64,000 nt of DNA from Pollutibacter soli. GTDB taxonomy: Bacteria; Bacteroidota; Bacteroidia; Chitinophagales; Chitinophagaceae. How positions within the stretch are numbered: position 1 is the first letter of the stretch; each line of letters begins with the position of its first letter. Shown one piece after another: positions 61,319-64,000 of the stretch. Position numbers and translations under genes: made by a program. The notes beneath the pieces were generated by a model. It was given only the letters and a program-made list of their open reading frames with translations, was not told the origin of the DNA and did no database searches. The stretch is from assembly GCA_029269725.1 (NCBI GenBank), contig JARJHS010000004.1, positions 310,001-374,000 of the forward strand. Direction: 5' to 3'.

Positions 61319-62128
61319 ATGCGAATCATACTTGCCATTATTGCTATCAGCACTTTGTTTTTCACCAGCTGTCGTTCTACACGTAAGATCACGGAAGTTG
61401 TTGCTGTAAAAGATAGTACTAACATGCTGATCAAACCTGCTGCAGATGACTCCGTGAGACTGGTTGCAGAAGCTTTTGAAAATATCAGGAAAAATCACAT
61501 CGATTTCAACAGCTTCTCGGCAAAAATGAAAGTGGATTATGACGATAGCAAGGGACGTAAATATGATTTTAACAGCTTCGTGCGTATTCAGAAAGACAGC
61601 CTTATGTGGGTTTCGATCATCGCTGCTCTTGGCATTGAAGCTTTCCGCGTGAAGATCACTCCCGACACGATAATGATTCTCGACAAATTAAATAAAACCA
61701 TCGAGATTAAACCCATTGCATACCTGCAGGAAATAACACAACTACCTTTCGATTTTAATACATTACAAAATCTCATCATCGGAAATCCGGTTTATCTCGA
61801 TGGCAGTGTTACTTCATTTAAAAAAAGTGACGAGATCACAACAATGTCTATTGCAGGCAATTTTTTCAAGCACCTGATGACATTCCGCAAAGGAGATTTT
61901 GCTCTGATGTATAGCAAGCTTGATGATGTCGACCTGTCTAAATCCAGGACAGCGAATCTCGCTTACGACGACTACCAGATGAATGGACTTGCCAGGTTTG
62001 CAAATCTGCGCCGTATCAGCATTGCCGAGAAAAATCATATCGATGTGGATCTGGAATTCAAACAGGTCGAGTTCAATAAATCGCTCACTTTCCCTTTCAG
62101 TATTCCGAAGAACTATAAAATGAAGTAA
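61319..62128 (+). CDS. DUF4292 lipoprotein
   Basis: A 269-residue lipoprotein: MRIILAIIAISTLFFTSC sets the lipidated cysteine at residue 18. The mature region includes FNSFSAKMKVDYDDSKGRKYDFNSFVRIQKDSLMWVSI, in segments, and YLQEITQLPFDFNTLQNLIIGNP, which match the DUF4292 family widespread in Bacteroidota, possibly a LolA-like fold. Function is unknown. The ATG at 61319 was preferred over an in-frame one at 61265 inside dut because it gives a clean signal. It is between dut and the EnvC-like gene, a grouping I believe is conserved in the phylum. Confidence 0.85.
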   Translation: MRIILAIIAISTLFFTSCRSTRKITEVVAVKDSTNMLIKPAADDSVRLVAEAFENIRKNHIDFNSFSAKMKVDYDDSKGRKYDFNSFVRIQKDSLMWVSIIAALGIEAFRVKITPDTIMILDKLNKTIEIKPIAYLQEITQLPFDFNTLQNLIIGNPVYLDGSVTSFKKSDEITTMSIAGNFFKHLMTFRKGDFALMYSKLDDVDLSKSRTANLAYDDYQMNGLARFANLRRISIAEKNHIDVDLEFKQVEFNKSLTFPFSIPKNYKMK

Positions 62129-62212
62129 TTTTAACAAATGCGGAAAAAATTTTAGCCTTGATTTTCCGTTTTTTGCAGAAATCCTTGTTCGTCGTCGTTT
62201 CAAAATTCATCT

Positions 62213-63508
62213 ATGCGGAAACTCTTATTGCTGTTGATCGGTATTTTATTTGCTTTGACGCCGGCATTTGCACAGAGCCGCGATGAACTGGAGAGAAAGA
62301 AGAAAGAAATACAGCAGGAAATAGACGAACTGCAAAAGGTACAGCGCTCTCTCAGCAAGGATAAAAAAACCAGTCTCAGTCAGCTCACACTTGTTCAGAA
62401 TAAACTCAAAAAACGCCAGTCAGTTATTGAAAATATCAACTCTCAGGTGCAGTTGATCGACAATGATATTTTCATGAATAACCGTGAGATCTACAGGTTA
62501 AAAAACCAGATCGATACGCTGAAAGAGCAATACGGTCGTACTATTGAATATGCATACAAGAACAGCAGTAATTACGACATGCTTAATTTTATTTTTTCAT
62601 CGACCAGTTTTAATGATGCAATAAAACGAATTCAGTACCTGAAGAGCTATCGCAATTACCGCGATGAACAGGTGGCTAACATCAACAAAGCAAGAGCTTC
62701 ATTGCAGGGAAAGGTGGCTACGCTTGCGGCAAACAAAAAGGAAAAAAGCAATGTGTTGGTGGAACAGAGCAAGCAGCTGAAAATGCTCGAAGATGAAAAG
62801 AAGGAAAAAAGTGTAGTCGTTACAAAACTTCAGCAGCGCGAAAAAGAGCTCGGTAAAGAACTCGCTGCCAAGAAAAGAGTTGAAAGAAATTTACAGAACG
62901 CAATTGCTGCTGCTGTTAAAAGAGAGATTGAAGCGGCAAGGAAAAAAGCAGAAGCAGAAAGAAAGAAAGCCGAAGAGGATGCAAAAAAACTGGCGGATGC
63001 GAATGCTCCCAAGGCATCAAAGCCTTCAACCGCAACACCGGCAAAGCCGGGTGCGAGGAAATCCAGCGTACTGGAAAATTCACCCGAAGTAACCAGGGTC
63101 TCACTCGGCTTTGAGAATAACCGTCGTGCTTTGCCATGGCCGGTCGACAAATCGATGATCGTTTCAGGCTTTGGCAGAAAAAAAATTGAGGGTACAACGC
63201 TCTACGAAGATAACATAGGCATCACACTGGAAACCACTCCAGGATCAAATGTGAAAGCCATTTATGATGGAATTGTATCTTCTGTATTTGATATCGCCGG
63301 CGAGCCGGCCATCATTATTAAACATGGTAAATACTTCACCACATATCAGAACCTGGCTTCAGTAACTGTCTCTAAAGGCCAGGAGGTAAAAACAGGCCAG
63401 GTCATAGGCAAAGCAGGAACAAATGAAGATGGCGATGGCCAGATACTTTTTGTTGTTACTATCGAAAGCAAATTTGTTGATCCTGAATTGTGGCTTAAAC
63501 CGAGATAG
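62213..63508 (+). CDS. EnvC-like murein hydrolase activator with degenerate M23 domain
   Basis: A 431-residue periplasmic protein. Signal peptide: about 1-20. A long coiled coil covers about 22-250, with heptads such as DELERKKKEIQQEIDELQKVQRSL, followed by an Ala/Lys/Glu-rich linker. The C-terminal domain (about 302-431) is an LytM/M23 fold, but the catalytic H-x-x-x-D and H-x-H positions are replaced (YEDNIGITL and KYFTTYQNLAS), so it is probably non-catalytic and activates amidases, as E. coli EnvC does. It follows DUF4292 after 84 bp. Confidence 0.88.
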   Translation: MRKLLLLLIGILFALTPAFAQSRDELERKKKEIQQEIDELQKVQRSLSKDKKTSLSQLTLVQNKLKKRQSVIENINSQVQLIDNDIFMNNREIYRLKNQIDTLKEQYGRTIEYAYKNSSNYDMLNFIFSSTSFNDAIKRIQYLKSYRNYRDEQVANINKARASLQGKVATLAANKKEKSNVLVEQSKQLKMLEDEKKEKSVVVTKLQQREKELGKELAAKKRVERNLQNAIAAAVKREIEAARKKAEAERKKAEEDAKKLADANAPKASKPSTATPAKPGARKSSVLENSPEVTRVSLGFENNRRALPWPVDKSMIVSGFGRKKIEGTTLYEDNIGITLETTPGSNVKAIYDGIVSSVFDIAGEPAIIIKHGKYFTTYQNLASVTVSKGQEVKTGQVIGKAGTNEDGDGQILFVVTIESKFVDPELWLKPR

Positions 63509-63785
63509 GATTCCGGTCACTGAGACGTGCGGGCAAAGACTATCCGGAGCTGGTTTTAACGCCGATGTCAAAAAGAGCGTCGTTCGACCTGTTCAAAAAC
63601 TACAGACTTTTTAAACATGCAGGTAAAAGGCGTGGCTTCTATCTGCATTTTTAAAAGACTTCTTTTATCTAAACAAGAACATTTATTGGAATTAAAGATC
63701 CGCCTGACATTATTCTCTCAGCAATTCGACAGGCTCATTTGAATTTCAGAACTATAAACTGCAAACCATCAACCGGCTGTTCCAC

Positions 63786-64000
63786 CTATGAACTCGCAGT
63801 TGCCATCACAAACTTCTCATACAACTCCTCATACTGCGGAACAATATTATGAATATCAAATTTTAACGCCGATGCGCGTGCATTCTCTTTGAATTTCGCC
63901 AGCGTCTCATCATCTTTCAAAATCTGTTTGGAAAAGCGACTCATAGCTTCTACATCACCAACGGCTCCCATGAACCCATTATAACCAGGCTCGATAATTT
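63786..64000 (-). CDS. bshA: bacillithiol glycosyltransferase BshA, C-terminal fragment
   Basis: Seventy-one complete codons run in from the right edge to a stop at 63786-63788. The segment IIEPGYNGFMGAVGDVEAMSRF and the tail KFDIHNIVPQYEELYEKF match the end of family 4 glycosyltransferases that make N-acetylglucosaminyl-malate, the first bacillithiol intermediate. The GDVE acid-rich element and FDI-x-N-I-V-P-x-YE are the typical ending. The 277-bp gap between it and the EnvC-like gene shows no gene or RNA that I would support. Other GT4 enzymes are possible, but this ending favours BshA. Confidence 0.75.
   Translation of the reverse strand, partial: IIEPGYNGFMGAVGDVEAMSRFSKQILKDDETLAKFKENARASALKFDIHNIVPQYEELYEKFVMATASS

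Noticed and set aside
62830-63150. Antisense open frames inside the EnvC-like, HerA-like and giant genes
   Set aside because: They mirror the codon bias of the coding strand (Ala/Lys/Glu-rich or repeat-rich) and have no family features.

Overview
The window is chromosomal DNA of a Bacteroidota bacterium, most like the Chitinophagaceae (taxonomy is inferred from gene content). Supporting signs are the type IX secretion/gliding genes gldJ and porV, several proteins with C-terminal type IX sorting domains, a bacillithiol glycosyltransferase (bshA) at the right edge, lineage-typical families (DUF4292, DUF983, DUF6807), -7 promoter boxes fitting TAnnTTTG, and few Shine-Dalgarno sequences. Most of the window is densely packed housekeeping and accessory genes. 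No phage, plasmid, CRISPR array or rRNA operon is visible.

Layout. 0-10 kb: the tail of a GroES-like co-chaperone, a HerA-like ATPase, recQ, a copper-type P1B ATPase, tsaE, alanine dehydrogenase, a sugar nucleotidyltransferase, a nitronate-monooxygenase-family enzyme and a small secreted protein. 10.5-21.2 kb: three large secreted proteins with type IX sorting tails, including a 2036-residue metallophosphoesterase carrying four malectin-like domains. 21.5-23.7 kb: a di-heme cytochrome c peroxidase with a long N-terminal helical extension, and a doubtful small ORF. 23.9-31.4 kb: a two-component system followed by a CzcC/CzcB/CzcA-type metal efflux operon; both promoter regions carry the same 11-bp-phased TTTTAAG direct repeats. 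31.4-39.8 kb: fumC, an enoyl-CoA hydratase, a B12-binding protein, a secreted protein, gltX, a polysaccharide deacetylase, a lipoprotein and tatD. 39.9-41.0 kb: tRNA-Ser(GGA) and about 1 kb without recognisable genes. 41.0-51.1 kb: a sugar/sugar-acid catabolic locus (aldo/keto reductase, DUF6807, mannonate dehydratase, ThuA, two Gfo/Idh/MocA-type proteins, a double-thioredoxin protein, a 2-hydroxyacid dehydrogenase) ending in a GntR-type regulator. 51.1-53.3 kb: DUF983, NIPSNAP and an IS1595-like transposase-derived gene. 53.4-64 kb: murF, gldJ, porV, ispF, a type-B-sorted gliding-associated protein, dut, DUF4292, an EnvC-like protein and bshA.

How parts fit together. GldJ and PorV belong to the machinery that would export and anchor the secreted proteins at 10.5-21 kb and at 58.7 kb. 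The sensor kinase/response regulator pair probably controls the efflux operon and itself. The 41-51 kb locus looks like a self-contained, GntR-controlled catabolic unit arranged as divergent transcripts.

The most unusual non-coding signal is a family of short arrays with a strict 7-bp period, in two sequence flavours (AACGTTN-like and TCGTTNN-like), at seven gene boundaries. They supply stop codons to czcA and fumC, touch the gltX stop, and sit just upstream of the tsaE and ispF promoters. Functional statements rest on motif reading by eye; no database search was possible.
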